Assembly: GCA_021775495.1 (NCBI GenBank)
Contig: JAJFHT010000257.1
Coordinates: 1-46,810, forward strand
Source: Hyphomicrobiales bacterium
GTDB taxonomy: Bacteria > Pseudomonadota > Alphaproteobacteria > Rhizobiales > Rhizobiaceae
DNA: 46,810 nucleotides
Direction of reading: 5' to 3'
Below the pieces are notes generated by a model. It had not been told where the DNA came from. It worked only from the letters and a program-made list of their open reading frames with translations, and searched no databases. The translations under genes and the position numbers were made by a program. Positions 9,801 through 21,531 of the stretch are shown piece after piece. Position 1 is the first letter of the stretch, and each line of letters starts with the position of its first letter.

Positions 9801-9984
9801 CCTGGCTTTCTCGACCGTACTGACCCTGATCGTTACGCCTGCGGCACTTATGGTGTTCACCCGGTCAAACTACCGTAAGAAACAGCCCGGTCGGCTGGCG
9901 CGCCTGTTCCGGCGCGGGAACAAAGTGTCGGACGACGACGCCGGCAAGGAAACGTCGGGACCAATAGCCGATCCCGCCGAGTAA
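6829..9984 (+). CDS. RND family efflux permease (AcrB/AcrD/AcrF type)
   Basis: A 1051-residue inner-membrane pump of typical RND length. TM1 (about residues 11-31) is followed by a large periplasmic porter domain, a membrane block with the GMLVDDAIIV motif whose Asp397-Asp398 match the proton-relay aspartates of AcrB TM4, a second porter domain and a second membrane block (GVIALAGVVVNNNIVLID). It is a proton-driven exporter of hydrophobic compounds together with the adaptor before it. The sequence resembles the HAE1-like subgroup without a dedicated outer-membrane factor. Charged residues after the last helix form a short cytoplasmic tail. Confidence 0.93.
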   Translation: MNIVDLAIRNARLTISVLCFLLLAGLLSYQSIPKEAEPDIQIPIIYVGLGFQGISPEDSERLLLRPVEAKLKSITGLKEMRSSAYQGGGFVLVEFQPGADLSTALEDVRAKVSDAKRDLPQSADEPTINEVNLSEFPVLVVTLSGNVPERALTAAARELRDRIEEVTGVLEAKLQGSRDDLVEVIIDPVKLSSYGLRLDELIGVINANNSLVAAGMIEGDEGAYAVKVPALIETVEDVANLPIVVGPNAVVRARDLATIRSTFKDAETITRLDGKPAIAIEVSKRTGANLVETVDAVKAVADAYVKRLPPGSVVSYSQDKSTSIRQLLGDLENSVLTAVILVFVVILYALSGRASILIGLAIPASFLIGILALSLGGLTVNIVVLFSLILAVGMLVDDAIIVTEFAERRMSEGMEKRAAYSLAAKRMAGPVTASTMTRIAAFSPLLFWPGIVGEFMKYMPITLIATLSASMLYALIFAPTLGAIIAKAPAEEAEKREGYYMKTARLAVQFPKTVLMLAVALLVAVQFSYSKYGSGVEFFPEVEPEYGLLYVHARGNLSLEEKNIAVDMVEKRLLGWPGVETVYTRVGKASGGGADNVAEDVVGVIQYEFVDWRERKSANDILADLRVEMTGLPGIEVEVQVPQAGPPTGSAIQVRLSAVDPEGLDDAARAVAAALKDIPDVIDIKNGLPPPGVDWELKVNRTKAAQYGIGPGAVGTVVQLVTTGLKLSEYRPAGADDPVDIRLRLPEDRRTLATLDQLRVETAQGSVPISNFVSREPAVRTGILNRIDSERTINVQANIRENAQAAVVQAKVIEAVSKMDLGSIRWKLAGEDEEREKAGAFLTKAFGAAMFLIFIVLLAQFNKFTSVWLVLSAVIMSTIGVFLGLLIMGQPFGVVMSGIGVIALAGVVVNNNIVLIDTYDRLREEGWEKIDAVLQTCRERARPVVLTAVTAILGVLPIAFAVNLEIMNHETTFGAPSTQWWISLSSAIVFGLAFSTVLTLIVTPAALMVFTRSNYRKKQPGRLARLFRRGNKVSDDDAGKETSGPIADPAE

Positions 9985-10018
9985 ATCCGCATTGTGCAGA
10001 ATTTGGCCAGGACGTGCC

Positions 10019-11023
10019 TCAAGCCGACGGCTGCGCTTGAGCGCGATGGGGCTGTACTGGTCTGTGTGCCGGCAATTCAACTGAGGTATGCGGCAACTTC
10101 AGATCAACTAAAGTCTGGTGAACTGCCGTATCCAGAGGTGTGTGTGGAATCGGACCAATCTGATCCGCCAGATCTGAAGACACCAGGCTGTGGGCTTCCT
10201 CCCACAGGTAGCGCATTTCTGCGATTTCCCGCCACATCGGTATGACAAGCCCCCCGATTTTCAGGACCGGCCAGGGCAGGCCTGATATCTTGAGGTCAGT
10301 TCCAGCGGCCCTCTCCATCGCGACTTTCAACTCCGCGCCGGTGACATTGTGACCGGGAAAGTGGAAGGTCTCGAACGCCCGAACTGTGTCGCCGGTTTCC
10401 GCCAGACGGACAAAGGTTGCGGCGAGGTCAGGCAAATAGGTCCAGGCGTGCTTTAGAGTGAGCGGGCCTGGATATGTGAATGAGTTCTTGCCAAGTTTCG
10501 ACGTGACGACCAGATCGAACCAGGAGCCGGTTCCGGCCGTGCCGAAAAAATCACCTGCGCGCAAAATGATTGTGCGCACGCCATTGGCCTCCGCTTCCCG
10601 TTCGAAAATACGCTCCATCTCCACTCGGATCGCGCCTTTCCTGGTGCTTGGTTTCTGCGCCAGATCCGAGCGCAGTTCACACGGCATCGGCGCCCCAAAA
10701 TTGTAAACATTGCCAGGAAACAGATGCAGTGCGCCGTGCATTTTCACCGCGGCCATAACATTGCGGGCCAGGCGTTCGCATTGGCCGCGCCAGGCCGTAT
10801 AGGGCGGGTTCAGACCGTTGAAGACGATCTCGGCGCCTCGTGTCGCCCGGCTGAGAGCGTCGCGGTCCAGCGCATCGGCGGCACGGTGTTCCGCCCGCTC
10901 CAGGCCCTTGATTGCCGAGCCGGTTCGGCTCACGGCAATGACGTGATAGCCGGCTGTAATGAAGGCCTTTGCCGTCGCGTGACCTACTCTTCCCTTGGCG
11001 CCCAATATTGCGATGGTTGTCAT
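10019..11023 (-). CDS. NAD-dependent epimerase/dehydratase or NmrA-like family protein
   Basis: A 334-residue Rossmann-fold protein. The N-terminal nucleotide-binding loop is seen at residues 4-14 (IAILGAKGRVG), and the pattern VIAVSRTG follows strand 2. It is of the atypical or extended SDR type, as no clear YxxxK is visible at the usual place, so it may be a sensor or an atypical reductase rather than a true epimerase. It is divergently arranged with a LysR regulator across a 100-bp gap, which suggests it is the target gene. It converges on the RND pump with 34 bp between stops. Confidence 0.75.
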   Translation of the reverse strand: MTTIAILGAKGRVGHATAKAFITAGYHVIAVSRTGSAIKGLERAEHRAADALDRDALSRATRGAEIVFNGLNPPYTAWRGQCERLARNVMAAVKMHGALHLFPGNVYNFGAPMPCELRSDLAQKPSTRKGAIRVEMERIFEREAEANGVRTIILRAGDFFGTAGTGSWFDLVVTSKLGKNSFTYPGPLTLKHAWTYLPDLAATFVRLAETGDTVRAFETFHFPGHNVTGAELKVAMERAAGTDLKISGLPWPVLKIGGLVIPMWREIAEMRYLWEEAHSLVSSDLADQIGPIPHTPLDTAVHQTLVDLKLPHTSVELPAHRPVQPHRAQAQPSA

Positions 11024-11049
11024 TGTTCGTCTCCGGATCGATTGCTTTC

Positions 11050-11063
11050 CGACAATATTGTCG
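11050..11063. promoter_or_regulatory. Perfect 14-bp palindrome in the LysR/epimerase divergent region
   Basis: CGACAATATTGTCG is fully self-complementary and lies 27 bp upstream of the epimerase start and about 60 bp upstream of the LysR start. Further TTGAA/TTCAA half-sites follow (11071-11115). A LysR-type binding region is expected between such divergent genes; the assignment is inference. Confidence 0.45.
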
Positions 11064-11123
11064 ATACAAAATTGAACATCAATTGAATGAAAATGCAGAA
11101 ATGATATTCAACAATGAATAGAG

Positions 11124-12032
11124 ATGCCGATGCGTGAGCAGGATTTTGACTGGAATCTTCTCAAGAGCTATCTGGCGATCGCAACGCAGGGCAGCCTGTC
11201 TGCGGCGGCACGGGTAAGCGGGATCAGTCAGCCAACTCTCGGGCGACACGTTGCCACGCTTGAGCAGGATCTGGGTGTCACACTGTTCGAGCGGCAAAGC
11301 AGCGGCATGACATTGACAGATGCCGGGGCGTCTTTGTTGCAGCGGGCGCGAGAGGTGGAGGCTGCAACATCGTCCTTCTCACTGGCGGCAACCGGGCGGT
11401 CACAGACCATTGCCGGAACGATCCGGATAACCGCAAGCGACGTTGTCTCGTTCTACCTGTTGCCGGAGATCATCGCCGAGATGCGTCAGGTTGAACCGGA
11501 ACTCGATGTCGAACTTGTCAGTTCCAACGAAGTGCAGAACCTGTTGACACGGGATGCCGACATCGCGGTGCGGATGGTCGAGCCGGCGCAGGCTGAACTG
11601 ATCGTCCGAAAGGTCAATGACATGGCGATTGGGGCATTTGCCAGCACCTCCTATCTGGATCGGGCAGGCCGGCCGGAAACGACTGACGATCTCTACCAGC
11701 ACAGCATTGTCGGATATGATCGTGCCGACATGCTCATCAAGGGCATGAGATCAGCGGGTTACAGGGTCGAACGGTCGGATTTTGGACTGCGCACGGATGC
11801 ACAGACGGTCTATTGGCGGCTGGTCGAAGCGGGTGCCGGAATTGGTTTCGGATCAGTGTATGTCGCCCGCAAGAACCCACAGCTTGAAAGATTGCTGCCG
11901 GATCTGGTGACCCCGCCATTGCCAATGTGGATCACCGCGCACCGTGAACTGAAAACCAGCCTGCGGGTGCGGCGGGCATTCGACTTTCTCTATGAAGCGC
12001 TTCATGCGCTTCCATTGTCGGAACCGAAATGA
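11124..12032 (+). CDS. LysR family transcriptional regulator
   Basis: A 302-residue LysR-type regulator. The winged helix-turn-helix is at about residues 9-66 (LLKSYLAIATQGSLSAAARV, then SQPTLGRHVATLE, LFERQ), followed by a linker helix and a two-lobed periplasmic-binding-protein-like effector domain (about 92-295). The start at 11124 has a second ATG six bases later, so the exact start is uncertain by two codons. It is divergent from the epimerase-like gene and converges on an MFS gene (5-bp gap between stops). It probably controls the divergent gene; the effector is unknown. Confidence 0.88.
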   Translation: MPMREQDFDWNLLKSYLAIATQGSLSAAARVSGISQPTLGRHVATLEQDLGVTLFERQSSGMTLTDAGASLLQRAREVEAATSSFSLAATGRSQTIAGTIRITASDVVSFYLLPEIIAEMRQVEPELDVELVSSNEVQNLLTRDADIAVRMVEPAQAELIVRKVNDMAIGAFASTSYLDRAGRPETTDDLYQHSIVGYDRADMLIKGMRSAGYRVERSDFGLRTDAQTVYWRLVEAGAGIGFGSVYVARKNPQLERLLPDLVTPPLPMWITAHRELKTSLRVRRAFDFLYEALHALPLSEPK

Positions 12033-12037
12033 GCCTC

Positions 12038-13217
12038 CTATCCGGTACGCCGGCCTAGGATCATTGCTGCGAGACCACCGCTCATCAGCAGCAAAATGGC
12101 GAAGCCGGCGAAAATTGGCGCCAGTCCGGTATGTTCGGCGATGAACCCGATGGCGGCCGGCGCCAGAAGCAGGCCGGAATACCCCATTGCGGTTGCAACC
12201 GCGATGCCGACAGCCGGCGGAACACCGGGATAGGCTCCGGCTGCCGAAAAAAGAATCGGAACTGTGTTGGCCATGCCGACGCCGGATATCAGGAAGCCAA
12301 GAACGGCGATGCTGGCATTCGGAGCCAGACCGGCAATGACAAGGCCGACTGCGGCAATCGCGGCGGAAACTACAAATGTCGTCCGGTCACCCATCCGCGT
12401 TCTCACTCTGTCACCGCCAAAGCGCATCAATGCCATGGTGCCGGAAAATGCCGCATAGGCGAACCCGGACAACGAAACGTCAGCATTGTGATCCTTCGAC
12501 AGATACAGTGCGCTCCAGTCCAGCACCGCTCCTTCGGGCAGCATGCAGGACAGTGCTGCCAGTCCGACGAGGTAGACACCAATCTTTTTCGGAAAACCGG
12601 CGAATTTCGGTTTTTCGCCCTGCGCATTGACCGGTTCCGGCCGGTCATGGAACAGGAAATGCTGAGCCACGATCATCAGCGCCAACGCAATGATCGACAC
12701 AGTGAGCGCATGACCCAAGAGGCCGGCCCGTTCGATCAATGCGCCGCCAATGGCGGCCCCCACAAGGCCGCCCAGCGACCAGTATCCATGGCAAGCTGAC
12801 ATGATCGGGCGACCATGGGCTTTTTCCACCGCGACGGCGTTCGAGTTCATCGACCCGTCCATCGCCCCGATGAATGCGCCCAACCAGACCAGCGTCAGAC
12901 TGGCAGCGGCAATGTCGGGAGCAAGGGTGATCAGGATCATTGCCGGCGCCAAGGCCATTGAGGTCCATCGCACCATTCGATCCGAGCCATAACGTGACAC
13001 AAGCCAGGCGCAGGAGACCAGCGCAACAAGGGCACCGATCCCGAACAGCACGATCATGCGCCCCAGGATTTCTTCGCTCAACCCAAGCCGTTCGGCGAAA
13101 AAGGGGATTTTTGGCGCCCAGCTTCCGAGGACAAATCCATTTGCAAAGAACGCCGTGTAGATAGCCAGACGGCCGGCCCGAATGCCACTCGACGCGCTGG
13201 CGGGCAGAGCGCGGGCG

Positions 13218-13225
<8 letters not shown>
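12038..13225 (-). CDS. MFS transporter
   Basis: A 395-residue major facilitator with about 12 hydrophobic segments, beginning near AIYTAFFANGFVLGSWAPKI and ending in FAGFAILLLMSGGLAAMIL. The pattern resembles the fucose-permease-like or uncharacterised sugar/drug MFS branch, with no diagnostic substrate motif. The start at 13225 (MADARALPAS) is chosen because it begins eight bases inside the end of pyruvate carboxylase (overlap 13218-13225), an arrangement typical of translational coupling. A longer in-frame form would lie mostly inside the carboxylase gene and is arginine-rich and unlikely. Confidence 0.85.
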
Positions 13226-16676
<3,451 letters not shown>

Positions 16677-16878
16677 GGACAATTCGCTTCTTGGCTGGCA
16701 CGCTGTTTCAGTCACTCGGGAAAGCCGGATGGCCACCTTTCGCAATACAGACGCGCAGGTTCAAACAATCATCGGTCAGGCTTTTGATGCAACCAAAAGC
16801 CGATGCGATCAAGATGAGGACGGGAAACAAATAGCGCGCCGATTGTTGCAGCGCAACACGTGGTGCAGAATACGAAAT

Positions 16879-16900
16879 CCCGACGCCTTGAGGCGCCGGG
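16879..16900 (-). terminator. Weak terminator-like hairpin after the binding-protein gene
   Basis: On the minus strand a 9-bp stem with one G-U pair (16892-16900 against 16879-16887) with a TCAA loop lies about 30 bp after the stop of the LivK-like gene. It is followed only by a short T stretch (ATTT), so the termination strength is doubtful. It lies in the 254-bp gap before pyc. Confidence 0.4.
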
Positions 16901-16930
16901 TTCCAACCGTTGACCGGTTTTGGACTGATC

Positions 16931-18028
16931 CTACTGGAGATAGTCGTAATTGCCGTCTTTCCACTCGTAAAAGACATAGTCCGGCAGCGAAACGTCACCC
17001 TTGTCGTCGAAGGCAAGGCTACCCAGCACAGTGTTGAACGAACCTTCATTCAACGCCTTGACGACTGCATCGAAATCGGTGCCGCCGGCTGTCTTGGCGG
17101 CATCAGCCCATGCCTGGATCGCCGCATAGGTGTAAAGAACGTAACCTTCGGGCTCGATGCCCTTTGCACGGAATTTTTCCACCAGCGGAGCTGCATCCGG
17201 ATTCTTGCGCGGCTCCGGCGAGAACGTCATCAGCGTGCCTTCGCCGGCATCACCAGTGATGGCCCAGAACTCATCGGTCACCAGAGCGTCGCCCGATACT
17301 AGCAGGGTGTTCATGCCCTGATCCTTCATCTGGCGCGCTATAAGACCGGCTTCGGTGTGGTAGCCGCCGACATAAAGCACATCGACGCCTTCGGATTTCA
17401 GCTTTGAGACAAGCGCTGTGTAGTCTTTCTCACCGGCTGTGTAAGCCTCATACAATGCTGCCGCACCACCGGCCTTTTCGTATGCGGCTTTCGTCGCGTC
17501 GGCCAGACCCTTGCCATAGGCTGTCTTGTCGTGAACGAAGGCAACTTTCTTGCCCTTGTAATTGTCGTTCAGGAAGTTGCCGGCAACATCGCCCTGCTGA
17601 TCGTCACGTCCGCAAACCCTGTAGGTACCCGGACCGGGTCGCTCATCGGTGAATTTGGTATTGGTCGAAGCCGGAGAAATCTGCACGATGCCTTCTTCAG
17701 CGTAGACAGATGATGCCGGAATCGATGAACCTGAACAGAAATGGCCTGCCATGAAGACAACGCCTTTGCCGGCCATCTGGTTGGCAACAGCCACCGCCTG
17801 CTTTGGATCACAGGCGTCATCTCCGATTTCCAGTTTCAGCATTTCACCGTTGACGCCGCCAGCCGCATTGATGTCTGCAACGGCCTGTTCGGCCCCAGCT
17901 TTCATCTGCTGCCCGAAAGTCGCGTATTGTCCGGTCATCGGACCTGCGGTTGCGATCAATATTTCCGCCCATGCAGAGCCTGTAAAAACAAAGCTGAGCG
18001 CAACAACAGCCAAGAGTGCCTTTTTCAT
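16931..18028 (-). CDS. Branched-chain amino acid ABC transporter substrate-binding protein (LivK/LivJ-like)
   Basis: A 365-residue periplasmic binding protein with a clear Sec signal peptide (residues 1-22, MKKALLAVVALSFVFTGSAW, cleaved after AWA). The mature protein starts ILIATAGPMTGQYATFGQQM, the classic Leu/Ile/Val-binding beginning, and has the type-1 periplasmic-binding fold throughout. The start at 18028 is fixed by GGGAGAATTC just before the ATG. No liv permease or ATPase genes adjoin it, so it must work with a transporter encoded elsewhere. The name by homology does not fix the ligand. Confidence 0.92.
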   Translation of the reverse strand: MKKALLAVVALSFVFTGSAWAEILIATAGPMTGQYATFGQQMKAGAEQAVADINAAGGVNGEMLKLEIGDDACDPKQAVAVANQMAGKGVVFMAGHFCSGSSIPASSVYAEEGIVQISPASTNTKFTDERPGPGTYRVCGRDDQQGDVAGNFLNDNYKGKKVAFVHDKTAYGKGLADATKAAYEKAGGAAALYEAYTAGEKDYTALVSKLKSEGVDVLYVGGYHTEAGLIARQMKDQGMNTLLVSGDALVTDEFWAITGDAGEGTLMTFSPEPRKNPDAAPLVEKFRAKGIEPEGYVLYTYAAIQAWADAAKTAGGTDFDAVVKALNEGSFNTVLGSLAFDDKGDVSLPDYVFYEWKDGNYDYLQ

Positions 18029-18170
18029 GAATTCTCCCAATCAACATCTGCCAATTTACAAATCAGCCGCTCGGATCGATGTTCTGTGTCCGCCGTCAGG
18101 GAATCTGGGACAAGATCCTGATTATGGGTCTATGACCTTGTAGAAGCTCTGGTCCATCGGGGTTTTCACT

Positions 18171-18375
18171 TTATGTTGCGGCCCTGCGGTGTAGCAAGCT
18201 CCGCAGGTTGTTGGTTTCGCGTTTGATGCAATCTCTTGTTTGCAAGATTGAATGGGCGCGTCTGAAGCAGACCTCGGCTGGCAGGGAATTGTCGAGGTTC
18301 TCGTGGTGTCTCCGGTGATTGCAGTGATCAACGAAGGCATCGATCTGCGCTTCGAGAACCCCCGGATATTCCGAC
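18171..18375 (-). pseudogene. IS3-family transposase, C-terminal remnant
   Basis: Read on the minus strand, this stretch encodes SEYPGVLEAQIDAFVDHCNH, then RRHHENLDNSLPAEVCF and IKRETNNLRSLLHRRAAT before a TAA stop. This is the end of an IS3-type OrfB integrase, including the DDE-domain tail with its HRRHHENL element. An in-frame TAG at 18376-18378 and the absence of the DDE core upstream show it is a fragment of about 68 codons, left from an old insertion. No complete copy or terminal repeat was seen nearby. Confidence 0.8.
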
Positions 18376-18591
18376 TATGGCTTTTTTAGCCACGTCTTAT
18401 GCGGGCAGATTGGTCCTAACTGGCGATGCGGCTAAAGCAACCGATTTGTCACTGGCGAATTGTTCCGGCACGGAAACTTCCGGGCATGATACAGCCGGCC
18501 GGCCCCATGCAACACACCCGTGGATGGCTGCATGGAGATTGTCCCGACCGCCAAAATGCAAGTCCGTCCGCAAGGCATCTCGCGACGATGT
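18376..18591. other. Gene-free stretch between the IS remnant and phaB
   Basis: No reading frame here has support as a gene. It is probably eroded sequence left beside the insertion-sequence remnant. There is no convincing terminator after phaB on the minus strand. Confidence 0.4.
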
Positions 18592-19317
18592 TCAGGCCAT
18601 GTACTGTCCGCCATTCGCCGACAGCGTCGAACCGGTGATAAAACCGGAGTCTTCTGACGCAAGAAACACCACGCAACGGGCGATTTCTTCAGGTTCACCA
18701 AGGCGCCCAACCGGGATCAGCGGCAGGATCGACTTGTTCAGAACCTCTTCCGGCACGGCCTTGACCATCTCCGTAGCAATGTATCCCGGGCAAATTGCAT
18801 TGACGGTGATGCCCTTGCGCGAGCCTTCCTGGGCCAGCGCCTTGGTAAAGCCAATGTCTCCGGCCTTGGCGGCGGAATAGTTGACCTGACCCATCTGGCC
18901 TTTCTGGCCGTTGATCGAGGAGATGTTGATGACGCGGCCGAAGCCTCGCTCACGCATGCCTTCCCACAACGGGCGTGTCATGTTGAACAGGCCGGACAGG
19001 TTGGTATTGATGACCTCCTGCCATTGCTGAGGGGTCATTTTGTGGAACATGCCGTCGCGGGTGATGCCGGCATTGTTGACCAGCACATCGACAGGTCCGA
19101 GGTCCGCCTCGACCTTGGCGATGCCTTCGGCACAGGAATCATAGTCGGCGACCGACCATTTGTAGACGGCAATGCCTGTCTCCTGCTTGAACGCCGCGGC
19201 TGCCTCGTCATTGCCGGCATAGTTTGCCGCCACTGTGTATCCGGCATCTTTCAAGGCTTTTGAAATGGCCGCACCGATGCCGCGTGTGCCGCCTGTTACG
19301 ATTGCTGTCTTGCCCAT
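18592..19317 (-). CDS. phaB: Acetoacetyl-CoA reductase (NADPH)
   Basis: A 241-residue classical short-chain dehydrogenase that reduces acetoacetyl-CoA to (R)-3-hydroxybutyryl-CoA, the second step of PHB synthesis. The cofactor loop is VTGGTRGIGAAI (residues 8-18), NNAG follows strand 4, and the catalytic Ser, Tyr and Lys lie in NISSINGQKGQMGQVNYSAA and KAG. The segment SINGQKGQMGQVNYSAAKAG is highly characteristic of PhaB rather than FabG. It follows phaA with a 59-bp gap on the same strand, forming a phaA-phaB operon. The C-terminus ends GGQYMA, as usual for the family. Confidence 0.95.
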   Translation of the reverse strand: MGKTAIVTGGTRGIGAAISKALKDAGYTVAANYAGNDEAAAAFKQETGIAVYKWSVADYDSCAEGIAKVEADLGPVDVLVNNAGITRDGMFHKMTPQQWQEVINTNLSGLFNMTRPLWEGMRERGFGRVINISSINGQKGQMGQVNYSAAKAGDIGFTKALAQEGSRKGITVNAICPGYIATEMVKAVPEEVLNKSILPLIPVGRLGEPEEIARCVVFLASEDSGFITGSTLSANGGQYMA

Positions 19318-19376
19318 GCTGGTCCCTGTCCGTTTGTTGGTTTAAGGGGCGGCTGATTGCCGCCCCGTTGAGTTCG

Positions 19377-20561
19377 CTACATAGCCTCGACGCACATGGC
19401 GACGCCCATGCCGCCGCCGATGCAAAGCGTTGCCAGTCCCTTTTTGGCGTCACGCCGTTTCATCTCGAACAGCAGTGTGTTGAAAATGCGTGCGCCGGAC
19501 GCGCCAATCGGATGGCCGATGGCGATGGCGCCGCCATTGACGTTGACGATGTCCGGGTTCCAGCCCATGTCCTTGTTGACGGCACAGGCCTGTGCCGCGA
19601 AGGCCTCGTTCGCTTCGACAAGATCTAGGTCGTCGGCCGACCAGCCGGCCTTTTCCAATGCGCGCCGGGAGGCCGGAATGGGGCCGGTGCCCATGATTGC
19701 CGGATCAACGCCGGCTGTAGCCCAGGAGGCGATGCGGGCCATCGGTTTCACGCCGCGTTCCGCGGCGGCTTCCTCTGTCATCAGCACAACGGCACCCGCG
19801 CCATCATTGATTCCCGACGCATTGGCTGCCGTCACGGTTCCTTCCTTGTCAAAGGCCGGGCGCAGCTTGGCCATCTGGTCCATGGTCGCGCCATGACGAA
19901 TATATTCGTCATCAGAGACGACGATGTCGCCCTTTCGGGTCTTGATGGTGAAGGGAACGATCTCGTCCTTGAACCTGCCGGCTTTTTGCGCAGCTTCCGC
20001 CTTGTTTTGCGATGCAACTGCAAAGGTGTCCTGGTCGTCGCGGGTCAATTGCCATTTGGAGGCAATGTTTTCCGCCGTGTTGCCCATGTGATAGCCGTAG
20101 AAAGCGTCGGTCAGTCCGTCCTTGATCATCGAGTCGATCATTTTCATGTCGCCCATTTTGGTGCCGCTGCGCAGATGGGCGCAATGCGGCGCCAATGACA
20201 TGGATTCCTGACCGCCAGCAACGATGACATCAGCATCGCCGGTTGCTATCTGCTGCATACCGATGGCGACGGCGCGAAGGCCGGATCCGCACAATTGATT
20301 CAAGCCCCAGGCAGTTGTTTCCTGCGGGCAACCGGCACCCATCGATGCCTGACGCGCCGGATTCTGGCCCTGTGCGGCTGACAGGATCTGTCCCATGATG
20401 ACTTCGTCGACATCGGCAGCGTCGACGCCGGCACGATTCAGCGCTTCCTTGATGGCGGCCGCTCCAAGGTCATGGGCCGGCGTATTGGCGAATGCGCCGT
20501 TGAATGAGCCGACCGCAGTGCGCGCGGCGCCGGCAACGACAATGGATTTCGATCCTGACAT
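19377..20561 (-). CDS. phaA: Acetyl-CoA C-acetyltransferase (beta-ketothiolase)
   Basis: A 394-residue thiolase condensing two acetyl-CoA into acetoacetyl-CoA for PHB synthesis; it can also run in the degradative direction. The acylated nucleophile is Cys91 in [11 protein letters not shown]. The conserved histidine is in [17 protein letters not shown] near residue 350, and the second catalytic cysteine is Cys380 in [10 protein letters not shown]. Length and motifs match PhaA/AtoB. It is the first gene of the phaA-phaB unit and is divergent from phaR across 245 bp. No PHA synthase (phaC) gene is in the window. Confidence 0.96.
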   Translation of the reverse strand: MSGSKSIVVAGAARTAVGSFNGAFANTPAHDLGAAAIKEALNRAGVDAADVDEVIMGQILSAAQGQNPARQASMGAGCPQETTAWGLNQLCGSGLRAVAIGMQQIATGDADVIVAGGQESMSLAPHCAHLRSGTKMGDMKMIDSMIKDGLTDAFYGYHMGNTAENIASKWQLTRDDQDTFAVASQNKAEAAQKAGRFKDEIVPFTIKTRKGDIVVSDDEYIRHGATMDQMAKLRPAFDKEGTVTAANASGINDGAGAVVLMTEEAAAERGVKPMARIASWATAGVDPAIMGTGPIPASRRALEKAGWSADDLDLVEANEAFAAQACAVNKDMGWNPDIVNVNGGAIAIGHPIGASGARIFNTLLFEMKRRDAKKGLATLCIGGGMGVAMCVEAM

Positions 20562-20806
20562 TGTTTTCTCCGATTTTGGTCTTGGGGCTTCCTACTGTTT
20601 TGCCGTTTCCACTCGCCGAGTCAAACCGGAAAACCTCGCCACCATGCGGCAAGTTTGCACGTGTGGTGACGCCGCTTGATCTTGCAGCGCACAATTTGCT
20701 TGGAATCAGCGGGGATTTAGGCTTATGGTTGTATGTGGCATGCGGACGTGAAACAGGTCTGTAACCAAATACTTACGGTGCATCGCATCGAGAGCGGAGA
20801 CGCGAA
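20562..20806. promoter_or_regulatory. phaA / phaR divergent control region with TGC-rich candidate PhaR sites
   Basis: This 245-bp gap lies between two genes read away from each other. It holds ATGCGGCAAGTTTGCACG (about 20644-20661) and CTTGCAGCGCACAATTTGCT (20681-20700), rich in TGC/GCA half-sites. PhaR proteins in related bacteria bind TGC-rich sequences such as CTGC-spacer-GCAG, so these are candidate sites; this is inference by resemblance. No gene is seen in the gap. Confidence 0.35.
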
Positions 20807-21427
20807 ATGGCTGCAAAAGGCGACCAGGTGGTCATCAAAAAATATGCGAACCGCCGCCTCTACAATACTGGAACCAGCACCTATGTGACGCTTGACGATC
20901 TTGCCGAGATGGTCAAACGCGGTGAGGAGTTCACCGTCCAGGACGCAAAGACCGGCGACGACATAACCCACCCGGTTCTCACGCAGATCATTTTCGAGCT
21001 TGAGAACAAGGATGGGCAGCACATGCTGCCGATCCCGTTCCTGCGGCAGTTGATCGCCTTTTATGGTGACCAGATGCAGATGATTGTTCCCAGTTTCCTC
21101 GAACATTCCATGGGTGCGTTCACCAAGGAACAAGAACGGCTTCGCGAGCAGATGGGAGATGTTTTCGGCAAAACACCGGTGGAGATGATGGCGATGAAGA
21201 TGCCGTTGAAGGCGATCGAGGAACAGACCCGCCGCAATATGGAAATGTTTCAGAACGCGATGCGGATGTTCACGCCGTTCAACCTTGGCAAGACGTCCGA
21301 GGAAGAAGCGGGGGAACCGGCGGAAGAAACACAACCGGCCGCTCAGAGCGCTGATGGCGATCTGCAGGAAATGCGTGATCAGATTGCTGCGATGCAGCGC
21401 AAGATCGATTCTATCGGTTCGAAATAG
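20807..21427 (+). CDS. phaR: Polyhydroxyalkanoate synthesis repressor
   Basis: A 206-residue PhaR. The N-terminal PHB-accumulation-regulator domain (about residues 8-66) contains IKKYANRRLYNTGTSTYVTL and is followed by the second conserved block (HPVLTQIIFELENKDGQHML). The C-terminal part is helical and Glu/Gln-rich and ends in a likely coiled coil (DLQEMRDQIAAMQRKIDSIG). PhaR binds DNA when PHB is absent and is titrated onto granules when the polymer forms, thereby controlling phasins and itself. The start follows GAGCGGAGACG. It is divergent from phaA, the usual alphaproteobacterial arrangement. Confidence 0.96.
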   Translation: MAAKGDQVVIKKYANRRLYNTGTSTYVTLDDLAEMVKRGEEFTVQDAKTGDDITHPVLTQIIFELENKDGQHMLPIPFLRQLIAFYGDQMQMIVPSFLEHSMGAFTKEQERLREQMGDVFGKTPVEMMAMKMPLKAIEEQTRRNMEMFQNAMRMFTPFNLGKTSEEEAGEPAEETQPAAQSADGDLQEMRDQIAAMQRKIDSIGSK

Positions 21428-21531
21428 CGATCACAGCCTTAAGCCGTTATATCAAAATCCCGCGCGACCAACGCGCAATCTGTCGGCAAAACCACAATGA
21501 ACGCTGCAAATTTGAACCCGGGGGAACGACC

